Of a stretch of DNA of 64,000 nucleotides, positions 54,736-61,934 are shown piece by piece. The notes under the pieces were generated by a model, which saw only the letters and a program-made list of their open reading frames with translations, had not been told where the DNA came from and ran no database searches. Source of the stretch: Candidatus Nitrosopumilus sp. Its GTDB lineage: Archaea > Thermoproteota > Nitrososphaeria > Nitrososphaerales > Nitrosopumilaceae. The stretch is from the NCBI GenBank assembly GCA_028351415.1, contig JAOMJV010000002.1, positions 1 through 64,000 of the forward strand, given 5' to 3'. Position 1 is the first letter of the stretch. The number at the start of each line of letters is the position of its first letter. The position numbers and the translations under genes are program-made.

Positions 54736-56064
54736 ATGCAAAATCTTTCATTACAGATAGATTCCACTGTAATTCAAAACTCTCTGGATAACACTGTCAA
54801 TACTTTGATTGAACAAATAACTCCTGAACTTACTCATACGAGCTTTGTGACTGATTTAGCTTTTATCATGATTATTGGTTCTATTGTCACTCTTGCATTT
54901 TTTAAAATTAAACAACCTTTGATTATTGGATATCTTTTTGCTGGTATGCTTATTGGCCCGTTATCTCCTCTCTGGACTTGGATTTTACCTGAAGGTGGAT
55001 CCGCTTCTGATTCGTTGAATGCTGTTGGTATTTTATCCGATATTTCTGCACTGAATCTTTTTGCCGAAATTGGTGTTATCTTACTGCTATTTGTAATTGG
55101 TATTGAATTCCCATATGCTAAAATCAAATCAGTTGGACGTGTATCTGTTGGCGTAGGTTCTATTGGATTGTTTTCTACGCTGGGTGTTTTGTTTTATACT
55201 TCAACTGCACTAGGTCTAGAATTTATGGATGCATTGTTTATTTCTGCAGCTTTATCCATTTCCAGTACTGCTATTATTGTCAAACTTTTAGAAGAAATGG
55301 GGAAAATTAAAAAAGGATCTTCTACTCTTGTTTTAGGTATTTTGATTGTAGAGGATATTATAGCTGTAATTTTAATTTCTACATTACAATCTGTTGCGTT
55401 AGTAGGATCTGTATCTTTGGAATCCATTGTTGTAATCGTGTTAGTTGCAGCTGGTCTTATCGTAGGAACATTTACTGTTGGAACACGTGTTATCCCTCCT
55501 CTAATTGATAGAGTTGCAGCTGCAGAAAATCGTGAAATTTTACTAATGAGTGTCCTTGGACTCTGTTTTGGTTACGCTTTACTTGCAAACATTGTGGGAT
55601 TGTCTGTAGCCATCGGTGCATTTTTAGCTGGTGTACTAGTTGCAGAATCAAAATCCGCCGAAGTTGCAAAATTACTTTCAAGTCCTATCAAAGACATGTT
55701 TGTGGCAATATTCTTCATCTCAGTTGGTGCATTGATGGATGTTTCACAACTTGAAAATTATATGCTCATTGCAGTTGTTTTGATTGCAGTTGCCACTGGT
55801 ATGAAATTTGGTGGTAACATGCTGGGTAATTTTATTTTCAGACAAAAACGTGGAAAGGCACTTCGTTCTGCATTCACCTTAGCAGCTCCCCGTGGTGAAT
55901 TCTCCATTGTAATTGTTAAAGTTGGAGTAGACATTGGTGCGGTAAGTGCATTTTTGTTCCCATTGGTTGGCATAATTTCAATTATTACTGCTTTCATTTC
56001 TCCATTTTTAATGAAAGCCAGTGACAAAATTGTACCTGCATTAGAGGAAAAAGAAGATGTCTGA
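54736..56064 (+). CDS. CPA2-family monovalent cation:proton antiporter
   Basis: Kef/Nha-type membrane exchanger. From ATG 54736 the protein has 442 residues; a TTG at 54721 would add five. After a 45-residue amphipathic N-terminus, about 12-13 membrane segments follow, with FKIKQPLIIGYLFAGMLIGP near residue 57, FVIGIEFPYAKIKSVG near 122, SALSISSTAIIVKLLEEMGK near 170 and LAAPRGEFSIVIVKVGVD near 377. No C-terminal RCK domain is present. The ion (Na+ or K+) cannot be told. It overlaps the next gene by 8 nt. Confidence 0.92.
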   Translation: MQNLSLQIDSTVIQNSLDNTVNTLIEQITPELTHTSFVTDLAFIMIIGSIVTLAFFKIKQPLIIGYLFAGMLIGPLSPLWTWILPEGGSASDSLNAVGILSDISALNLFAEIGVILLLFVIGIEFPYAKIKSVGRVSVGVGSIGLFSTLGVLFYTSTALGLEFMDALFISAALSISSTAIIVKLLEEMGKIKKGSSTLVLGILIVEDIIAVILISTLQSVALVGSVSLESIVVIVLVAAGLIVGTFTVGTRVIPPLIDRVAAAENREILLMSVLGLCFGYALLANIVGLSVAIGAFLAGVLVAESKSAEVAKLLSSPIKDMFVAIFFISVGALMDVSQLENYMLIAVVLIAVATGMKFGGNMLGNFIFRQKRGKALRSAFTLAAPRGEFSIVIVKVGVDIGAVSAFLFPLVGIISIITAFISPFLMKASDKIVPALEEKEDV

Positions 56065-56485
56065 TGAATTACAAAAAATGTTAGACACTGTTCATGATGG
56101 AATTACAACTTTTGATTTTGAAGGTAAGGAAACACCTTGTATAATAATTGAAGAAAAAAAGTACGGACTAATTCGAGCCAAAATTGAAGGGCAACCATTT
56201 TCTGTTAACACTGACCTTAACATTCTTCAAGATGGATTGGGAAATGTTTTTGTTGAAATTATTTTGACTTTTTCAGTGGGTAATGTTTCTGAAAAATTCC
56301 TTATCAATGCAAAAACTGATCTAGAATTCTTTGAAGTTTTAGCAAATACGTCTATGCTTGTACTTAATTCCCCTGAATCACCATATGGGCAAGATAATGT
56401 AATTGCAATTCAATTACCTCGACCTGAAAAAGCACATGATGCACTTGAAATTATCAAAACTGGTTTAGTACCTAAAAATGATTAG
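56057..56485 (+). CDS. Conserved hypothetical protein coupled to the antiporter
   Basis: 142 residues, overlapping the antiporter stop by 8 nt, so it is translated from the same message. No family recognised. Soluble alpha/beta protein: an N-terminal helix LQKMLDTVHDGITTFDFEG, strands CIIIEEKKYGLIRAKIEG, and FVEIILTFSVGNVSEKFLINAKTDLEF, ending PRPEKAHDALEIIKTGL. It could be a cytoplasmic regulator of the RCK-less transporter, but that is inference from position. Its stop is 1 nt from the tRNA-Gly CCA on the other strand. Confidence 0.72.
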   Translation: MSDELQKMLDTVHDGITTFDFEGKETPCIIIEEKKYGLIRAKIEGQPFSVNTDLNILQDGLGNVFVEIILTFSVGNVSEKFLINAKTDLEFFEVLANTSMLVLNSPESPYGQDNVIAIQLPRPEKAHDALEIIKTGLVPKND

Positions 56486-56486
56486 A

Positions 56487-56563
56487 TGGTGCAGTTACCG
56501 GGATTTGAACCCGGGTCACGTACTTGGCAAGCACGAGTACTAACCAGACTGTACTATAACTGC
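56487..56563 (-). tRNA. tRNA-Gly (GCC)
   Basis: Acceptor GCAGTTA pairs with TAACTGC, discriminator A, CCA encoded (56487-56489 on the plus strand as TGG). Anticodon stem CGTGC/GTACG with one G-T pair, loop TTGCCAA, anticodon GCC. T arm CCGGG-TTCAAAT-CCCGG, short variable loop TGAC. No intron. Confidence 0.96.
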
Positions 56564-56627
56564 AACAATACGAAGGGTTGGATTTGCAGATTTAAGCGTT
56601 TTTAAGCTTTAATCGAAATGACTATTC

Positions 56628-56891
56628 ATGGATGATCTTCTTTTACAGAAAATTGAGCAAAAAATTCAAGATAGTATTTCAAACCAGGATGACATTAAAG
56701 AATTAATTAAATTACTTTCAACCATTGACAGTTCAAAATCTTTTGCGCTGGGGATTGTCGTTGGTAGATTGTACAACACGTTCTTCTATCAAACTAAAAG
56801 AATTCTCAAACGAGATCCTACAAAAAAAGAATTTGAAGACTTTTTAAAATTTATTGAAAATAAGAAACCTGATTTAGAACATCTATGGTGA
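56628..56891 (+). CDS. Conserved hypothetical helical protein, 87 aa
   Basis: All-helical by composition: DDLLLQKIEQKIQDSI, KELIKLLSTIDSSKSFALGIVVGRLYNTF and FEDFLKFIENKKPDLEHLW. The middle part is mildly hydrophobic but too charged for a clear membrane helix. No family recognised. It lies 64 nt from tRNA-Gly and its end overlaps L10e by 9 nt (convergent). Real gene judging by length and codon use. Confidence 0.65.
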   Translation: MDDLLLQKIEQKIQDSISNQDDIKELIKLLSTIDSSKSFALGIVVGRLYNTFFYQTKRILKRDPTKKEFEDFLKFIENKKPDLEHLW

Positions 56892-57407
56892 TGCTTTATT
56901 CCATTCAATGACTTTGATTAATGGTGTTCCTGGCAATTTTACACATGCTCCGTGAAGTGATTTTTTTGCTGCGTTTAGATGTGCCTCTCCGTTAACATAC
57001 AATTCCATTATACATTGCCCTTGTTTGATTCTTGCACCTAAACTAGTTGCTTTACCCCATGATCTTCTCATTCCTTCTGAAACCCTATCTGCACCTGCAG
57101 TGGCAATCTGTTTATTTTCTCTTAAGAGGTTATGTGGATAAATTCTAAGTCTTGAGTAATAGCCTGATTCGCCAGTTGTTTTTTCTAGTGTTTTGTTTGC
57201 TGCTAATCTGGTTGATTCAATTGCCATGTGTCTGATCTGAAGTTTTTCTTTTAGTAGTAATTGAACACAATACTCGTAAGTAGCTCTTTTACCTCCTTGA
57301 AATTTTGCAATTTTAATTTGTGGTTTACCTTTGATGTATTCCTTTCTTGTGAATACTTGACCTCTTCCATATCTGTAATTTGCACCATGCATGATAATCT
57401 CAACCAA
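56883..57407 (-). CDS. rpl10e: Ribosomal protein L10e (L16 family)
   Basis: Large-subunit protein near the peptidyl-transferase centre, counterpart of bacterial L16. ANYRYGRGQVFTRKEYIKGKPQIKI, YPHNLLRENKQIATAGADRVSEGMRRSWGKA near residue 88-117 and RIKQGQCIMELYV are family marks. The start is ambiguous: TTG 57407 (MVEIIMHG) or ATG 57392 (MHGANYRYG). Length 169-174 is normal. Convergent with the 87-aa gene; divergent from the tRNA endonuclease gene. Confidence 0.95.
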   Translation of the reverse strand: MVEIIMHGANYRYGRGQVFTRKEYIKGKPQIKIAKFQGGKRATYEYCVQLLLKEKLQIRHMAIESTRLAANKTLEKTTGESGYYSRLRIYPHNLLRENKQIATAGADRVSEGMRRSWGKATSLGARIKQGQCIMELYVNGEAHLNAAKKSLHGACVKLPGTPLIKVIEWNKASP

Positions 57408-57456
57408 GAATGCCCATATTTTAACGGTTAGTAACTATCTTGGCCCAATTTCCAAT

Positions 57457-57466
57457 GCTTATATGG
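57457..57466 (+). promoter_or_regulatory. Candidate TATA box for the tRNA endonuclease gene
   Basis: GCTTATATGG is centred about 30 nt before ATG 57491. It therefore favours that ATG over the longer in-frame start at 57440, which lies upstream of the TATA box. Confidence 0.5.
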
Positions 57467-57490
57467 AAATCTTCCATTTTTGTGTTCATT

Positions 57491-58054
57491 ATGGATGAAA
57501 CCCTTGAAGTTAGTGGTGATCTAATTTTAGATCAGGTCTATATTTCTAATAAGAACATGATCCGTGATCTGGAACAAAAGGGATACGGTGAAATTCAAAA
57601 GGAAAAATTACTTCTCAAACAATTTGAAACTCTGTATTTGCTATACACTCATAAATTAATTTTAAAGAAAAATAAAAATCAAATTAATTTTGACACTTAC
57701 ATGAGTATTTGCCAAAAAACCAATTCTGAAATTCTTACAAAGTTCTTGATATTTCGTGATTTGAAAACTAGAGGGTATGTTGTAAAAGACGGTTTTGGAT
57801 TTGGTTCTGATTTTAGAGTTTATGAGCGTGGTCATTTTGGTGAGAAAGGTGCAAAATTTCTGATTTTTGGTCTCAATGAAGGTCAACAGGAGAAGATGAG
57901 TGTACTACAAAAAAAAATTGATGAAATAACCCAAATGGGAAAAGAGCCAATTATTGCGGTAATCGAAAGACGTGGAGAAGTAATTTATTATAAAATTAAT
58001 AAAATGAATTTTTTTGAAAATAAAGCAAGATTAGATGATTCTTTTGAATTCTAA
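57491..58054 (+). CDS. endA: tRNA-splicing endonuclease family protein
   Basis: Member of the enzyme family that removes introns at bulge-helix-bulge sites. 187 residues, the single-domain form. The C-terminal catalytic-like domain shows FLIFRDLKTRGYVVKDGFGFGSDFRVYERG near 90-115, with Tyr111 as the family's catalytic Tyr. The expected His ten residues later is not there (Gly-Ala at 120-121; the only nearby His is residue 115). The closing strand IIAVIERRGEVIYYKI is present. It may be the structural subunit of a two-protein enzyme. The tRNA-Ser of this window contains an intron. Confidence 0.85.
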   Translation: MDETLEVSGDLILDQVYISNKNMIRDLEQKGYGEIQKEKLLLKQFETLYLLYTHKLILKKNKNQINFDTYMSICQKTNSEILTKFLIFRDLKTRGYVVKDGFGFGSDFRVYERGHFGEKGAKFLIFGLNEGQQEKMSVLQKKIDEITQMGKEPIIAVIERRGEVIYYKINKMNFFENKARLDDSFEF

Positions 58055-58707
58055 ACATGTGTCACCCATTTTGATGAATATTTTAAAAGATTATTTTCTT
58101 CTGCATACATAAAATCCCAAACATCTACATACTTTGTTTTATTATTCCATAACTTCTCAAAATCTTTCATTTTTCTTTCAACCCTTGTTTTATCATTCCA
58201 CGATGTAAAGACGTCCACTGATTCAAAATCCCTTGTTTGACTTGAAAATGATTCTTTTGATGTTCCTGTAAATGCAACTTGTCCATCCTTGTCATCTTTA
58301 AAAATTCCAATTCTTTCTGAGAATGCATCTGTTATTTGTTCTGAATTTGGAATTGCAATTTTTAATTCAATTTGCCCATTATTTACTATGTCCTGCAATT
58401 TCTGAATTTTACTATTTTTTATGAATTTACCATCAAATGATTTTGTAAATTTTTCAGAAAATAGTTTTGTCAATAAATTGAGATCCTCTATCTTGAATCT
58501 ATGTCCTGTTATCATTCGTAATTTTGCTTTACCTGAATTAAAATTATCAAAGGCCATTGATATTGTAGCTAGTGTTTGAATTGATAGATAATTTACACAT
58601 CTGTCATATTGGATGCAATTGCTCAAGCAAGGGAAGAAGAATTCTGCAATAATATCATCCACATCCGAACGATACTCTTCTTTGAGATTGATGTCCTTTA
58701 GACCCAT
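58051..58707 (-). CDS. Stand-alone PLD-like domain protein lacking the HxK residues
   Basis: 218 residues. The layout resembles the N-terminal phospholipase-D-like nuclease domain of some DEAD/SNF2-type helicases: YLSIQTLATISMAFDNF, then RMITGHRF near residue 65, LKIAIPNSE near 115, and GIFKDDKDGQVAFTGTSKES near 135-153. In those proteins the motif is FHxKxGIF...VAFSGSxNxS; here the first part reads FSERIGIF, so the catalytic His and Lys are replaced by Ser and Arg. No helicase follows. It ends overlapping the EndA stop by 4 nt. Degenerate or repurposed; identification is by pattern only. Confidence 0.6.
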   Translation of the reverse strand: MGLKDINLKEEYRSDVDDIIAEFFFPCLSNCIQYDRCVNYLSIQTLATISMAFDNFNSGKAKLRMITGHRFKIEDLNLLTKLFSEKFTKSFDGKFIKNSKIQKLQDIVNNGQIELKIAIPNSEQITDAFSERIGIFKDDKDGQVAFTGTSKESFSSQTRDFESVDVFTSWNDKTRVERKMKDFEKLWNNKTKYVDVWDFMYAEENNLLKYSSKWVTHV

Positions 58708-58763
58708 ACTGTATGATCTATGATTTTGTTATTTAAGCCAATAACTTGCAAATTATCTAAAAA

Positions 58764-58838
58764 TGCTCCCATCGGGATTCGAACCCGAGTCTTTGGCTTG
58801 AGAAGCCAAAATGCTTAACCGGACTACACTATAGGAGC
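58764..58838 (-). tRNA. tRNA-Glu (CTC)
   Basis: Acceptor GCTCCTA pairs with TGGGAGC (one T-G pair), discriminator A, no encoded CCA (next bases are TTT on the RNA strand). Anticodon stem TTGGC/GCCAA, loop TTCTCAA, anticodon CTC. T arm CTCGGG-TTCGAAT-CCCGAT with T stem TCGGG/CCCGA. No intron. It lies between two accessory-looking genes. Confidence 0.95.
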
Positions 58839-58948
58839 TTGATAAAAAATAATCCAATCTTAATTTAAAGGAAATGTTTTGAGTTTGAATGAAGTTGTAA
58901 AAATTTATGACTTAATTGGTTTATAGAAAAACTAGTTAATCTGATAAT

Positions 58949-59833
58949 GTGGATTTAAAAAAATTTATTGAAGTACAAGGATTAACTGATTTCCCTATTG
59001 GATTGGGTGGTTGTAGAACTGCCGGGTGCTTCTTTGATTCTTGTGATTACGATCTTATGGTGTTTGATGAAAGTTCTTCAGATAAACAAATTATTGCATT
59101 TGATGACAATTTAATTACAGTTCATCATTCTTCCTTATCTGAAACCAATACAAAAAAACTTTTACAATATGACCAATTAGATATTCTTCAAGATGATTCC
59201 TGGAATTTAAGAATACTACTTTCTACAATTTCTGAAAAACGTAATTCCTTATTTTCTGATTCTGCAAAAAATTCTTTAATTGAATCTCTTTTTTGTTGTC
59301 AAAAAACTAAAGATGCAATTCAAACTAATGATGTGTTTGCAGCATGCTGGCAAAAATGTGCTTCATATTATTTAGCTGATTCTTTATCTTCTTTCAATCA
59401 AAGTCCGTCTAGTCCTTCACATACGCTTGATTCTCTTCGAAAATTTAAGAAAAGTTCTATCAATAATCATATTTCCGGTATTTTGGAAACTATTGGAATT
59501 GAGCGAGCTACTCCTACATTACTTGAGCGTATGTTAAAATCCACTATTGGGTTTTCTGATTTAGTTGAGAAAAATAATCATTCTCAACTGATTAAACAAA
59601 AATATGATTATTTCCTAAAAAACTCGATGCTTTCTGATTGTTATTTTTATTTAGTATATGTGAATAAAGATAATTTTATTAAAATTAAAGATAATTTAAA
59701 CAAGGAACAGGATCTAATACACATTCTAAAAATTGCTTTTGACATCGAGTCTGATTCAAATCTTCTTCAACAACATGTAGAAACGATTCAAACTTCATGT
59801 AATGACATACTTGAGATAATTTCAAAGACTTGA
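58949..59833 (+). CDS. Nucleotidyltransferase-like protein, function unknown
   Basis: 294 residues from GTG 58949. The segment IGLGGCRTAGCFFDSCDYDLMVFD (split as GLGGCR, then DYDLMV, residues 17-40) resembles the Pol-beta-type minimal nucleotidyltransferase motif GG/GS...DxD. The remainder is helical with several Cys (ESLFCCQKTKDAI; AACWQKCASYY), and an HNH-free helical tail. It could modify a nucleic acid or protein by nucleotidyl transfer or be a degenerate toxin-type enzyme. No partner antitoxin is seen; the nearest genes are a tRNA and a Cys-rich microprotein. Confidence 0.65.
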   Translation: MDLKKFIEVQGLTDFPIGLGGCRTAGCFFDSCDYDLMVFDESSSDKQIIAFDDNLITVHHSSLSETNTKKLLQYDQLDILQDDSWNLRILLSTISEKRNSLFSDSAKNSLIESLFCCQKTKDAIQTNDVFAACWQKCASYYLADSLSSFNQSPSSPSHTLDSLRKFKKSSINNHISGILETIGIERATPTLLERMLKSTIGFSDLVEKNNHSQLIKQKYDYFLKNSMLSDCYFYLVYVNKDNFIKIKDNLNKEQDLIHILKIAFDIESDSNLLQQHVETIQTSCNDILEIISKT

Positions 59834-59852
59834 TTCAACATTCTGTACTAAC

Positions 59853-59861
59853 CTTTTAAAA
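59853..59861 (+). promoter_or_regulatory. Candidate TATA box for the metallothionein-like gene
   Basis: CTTTTAAAA is centred about 27 nt before ATG 59884, consistent with a leaderless message for a very short gene. Confidence 0.45.
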
Positions 59862-59883
59862 CAAGTAATATCATTGAGTTATC

Positions 59884-60030
59884 ATGACAGATCAAGCATG
59901 TGGTTGCGAAGCTGATAGCGGCGACCCAGATTACTCATGCGACTGTGCAATGCAAGGAGCTTGTATTTGCAGCGCAGATTGCAAATGTTCAACTGACGTT
60001 TGTAAAGAAGCCGTTTCACAAATGAACTAA
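59884..60030 (+). CDS. 48-aa metallothionein-like Cys-rich protein
   Basis: The frame encodes 48 residues with nine cysteines, arranged as four CxC pairs plus one: CGC (6-8), CDC (19-21), CIC (27-29), CKC (33-35) and Cys40. No His, only one aromatic residue (Tyr17), no membrane segment. Dense CxC pairs with few aromatics are typical of metallothioneins that hold Cu(I), Zn(II) or Cd(II) clusters. It has its own TATA box and a normal stop. A copper or zinc storage role is attractive in a copper-dependent archaeon, but this is inference; a small iron-sulfur or unknown metal-binding protein is the alternative. Confidence 0.75.
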   Translation: MTDQACGCEADSGDPDYSCDCAMQGACICSADCKCSTDVCKEAVSQMN

Positions 60031-60066
60031 AACAGCTTATTAAAATCTCATTTTTTATTTTTTATT

Positions 60067-60234
60067 TTAATTATCTTCTTGCTCAAAGCCCCAAGATTTT
60101 ACTAATTCTTTTTGGAACTTGTCTGCTTGTTTTTCATCTAATGGGAATCCACAATTTTTATGAGTAGGAACAACTGTCATTCCGTCTAATTTGAATTCAA
60201 TTTCAAACAAGTGAGTTTTTGAACATTCGCACAT
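60067..60234 (-). CDS. 55-aa CxC-start microprotein
   Basis: From ATG 60234: MCECSKTHLFEIEFKLDGM, then PTHKNCGFPLDEKQADKF and a charged helix ending EQEDN. Cys2, Cys4 and Cys28 with His8 and His25 could bind a metal. The pattern of a short beta strand followed by a helix makes it look folded. It converges on the metallothionein-like gene with a 36-nt gap. Real gene on composition; function unknown. Confidence 0.6.
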   Translation of the reverse strand: MCECSKTHLFEIEFKLDGMTVVPTHKNCGFPLDEKQADKFQKELVKSWGFEQEDN

Positions 60235-60357
60235 TATACTTTTTTTAAAATATTCCTCTATATTTGCGTATTTGAGTTAAGTTTTGGTGTATTTTTTTAA
60301 CATTATTTCATTATTTGAATAACCTTTAACTATCGCTTTCGCCAATTTTTTTTAGAT

Positions 60358-61872
60358 TTGAAAGCAATTTTATCAATTCCCATTATTCTTGTATTATTTT
60401 TAGGCATAACTGTCACTTCATCTGCATATGGGCAGATTGAAGCTGGTGGCGTAAGTTCTGATACGCTCCCACAAGGAACTACGTGGTATGCTGGTGAGGG
60501 ACTACAAAAAGGTGATTTCTTTTCTTATTCAACATGTTTTGTTGATTACAAAGAATGTACAAATTTCCAAATGGATTTTTGGATTAAAGGTGATAAAATA
60601 GTTGGCAGTGAAACCAAGTGGTTATCCGAAGTTGTTGTTTATGATGGCAATAAAATAATTGTAGGTGAAATGGAGTTAGGTAAAATTGCTCCAGAACCTA
60701 CTGGCGGTACTCCCGAATTAGGTATTTACCGTGGTGCGTTCAAGTCATCTATTGCTTGGCTATCTGCTTTTGCAACATCTGATGGAAGTTCTGGAGGAAA
60801 AGGTCCTAAAGCATTCAGCGAAGTATCTTGGGGTAAAATTGGAAACATTGGTGGTCAACAAGTTGTTCCATTAGCTATTGAAACTATTACAGTCCCTGCA
60901 GGAACTTGGGAGACTGTGATAATGTCTTGGAAAACAGGTGGGGCTGTAAGTAAAGTTTGGATTGCAGATGATTTCCCTTTTCCAATAAAAGCTAAAACTT
61001 ACACTCATGTTGCTGAAGGTATTCCTCCGCCAGAGTATGATTTTAAATTATTAAAGTATGAAAATAGATCAGACTCTCCATTTGTTGGAATTGTATCTAC
61101 TGTAGATGAATTAGCTGCTGCTGGATGTAATACTGATATCGAAAGGAATGTAATTCATAAAAGATCTAGCGATGATTTCAAATACCAAATTCATGTTTTC
61201 TATGGACCTGAAGATCCAGTTGTTGGTTGTGACATGCAATGGCTTGTTAATTTCTTAAAATTTAGTGACGAAACTGAATTTTTAAATCAAGTACAATATG
61301 ATATTTTAGTTTTAGATAGTGATGGCAAAGTAAAAAGATCCATCGCAAATGAAAATGGTGAATCACACCTCTATTCTCCTTCTGGTCAAGCTCTAGTTGA
61401 TTTTGTTGTTAAGGAGGATCCTGGAACTGCCAATTATACAATCATAATTTATGGATTATCTCCTAAGGGCGTTGCTCCTTCTGTAGCTCCTGATCTTCTT
61501 ACAATAGAAGTTCCAATTTATGCTTCAGATGGAAGTATACCTGTTGCAAAAATTCCGTCCTGGATTAAGAACAACGCAGGCTGGTGGGCAGATGGAACTA
61601 TTGACGATGAATCATTCGTTCAAGGAGTTCAATTCTTAATCAAAGAAAAAATAATGAAAATTCCAAAAACCACACAAGGTACTGGTGGAAGTTCTGATGA
61701 CATTCCACCTTGGATTAAGAACAACGCAGGCTGGTGGGCAAATGGAGATATTGATGACGGTTCATTCATCAAAGGACTTCAATTCTTGATTAAAGAAGGT
61801 ATTATGAAAGTCCCACAACCTTATCAGAGTAACACTTCTTCTGGTGCTGAACCTCCAGCCTGGTATAACTAG
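60358..61872 (+). CDS. Secreted protein with WIKNNAGWW repeats
   Basis: 504 residues. TTG start and a Sec signal peptide (1-25, ending SSAYGQ). Residues 30-260 form a beta-rich domain; 260-400 a second one; then two copies of a 40-residue module: IPSWIKNNAGWWADGTIDDESF at about 399 and IPPWIKNNAGWWANGDIDDGSF at about 449, each followed by QFLIKE. This module is widespread in the secreted proteins of this phylum and is thought to act as a surface anchoring or binding unit. The chain ends in a Ser/Gly-rich tail with PPAWYN, the start of a third, truncated module. Function unknown. Confidence 0.88.
   Translation: MKAILSIPIILVLFLGITVTSSAYGQIEAGGVSSDTLPQGTTWYAGEGLQKGDFFSYSTCFVDYKECTNFQMDFWIKGDKIVGSETKWLSEVVVYDGNKIIVGEMELGKIAPEPTGGTPELGIYRGAFKSSIAWLSAFATSDGSSGGKGPKAFSEVSWGKIGNIGGQQVVPLAIETITVPAGTWETVIMSWKTGGAVSKVWIADDFPFPIKAKTYTHVAEGIPPPEYDFKLLKYENRSDSPFVGIVSTVDELAAAGCNTDIERNVIHKRSSDDFKYQIHVFYGPEDPVVGCDMQWLVNFLKFSDETEFLNQVQYDILVLDSDGKVKRSIANENGESHLYSPSGQALVDFVVKEDPGTANYTIIIYGLSPKGVAPSVAPDLLTIEVPIYASDGSIPVAKIPSWIKNNAGWWADGTIDDESFVQGVQFLIKEKIMKIPKTTQGTGGSSDDIPPWIKNNAGWWANGDIDDGSFIKGLQFLIKEGIMKVPQPYQSNTSSGAEPPAWYN
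61561..61590 (+). repeat. First copy of an exact 30-bp repeat
   Basis: TGGATTAAGAACAACGCAGG and the next 10 bases are identical to those at 61711, 150 bp later. The copy encodes WIKNNAGWWA of the first repeat module. Confidence 0.97.
61711..61740 (+). repeat. Second copy of the exact 30-bp repeat
   Basis: Identical over 30 bases to 61561-61590, with only one mismatch in the next six bases. Synonymous sites agree too, which points to recent duplication or gene conversion within the gene. Confidence 0.97.
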
Positions 61873-61934
61873 AGCCTAAATTCTTGATGTTCTACATTCA
61901 AATTGTTGATTTTTGATTAATATTTTGATAACAA

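Noticed and set aside
54834..55127. Minus-strand frames over the antiporter gene (97, 77 and 89 aa)
   Set aside because: Hydrophobic codons on the plus strand leave long open frames on the other strand; no promoter or ribosome-binding logic supports them.
58764..59833. tRNA-Glu as a possible integration site for the accessory genes around it
   Set aside because: I found no direct repeat of the tRNA 3' end on either side, and no integrase gene is present in the window.
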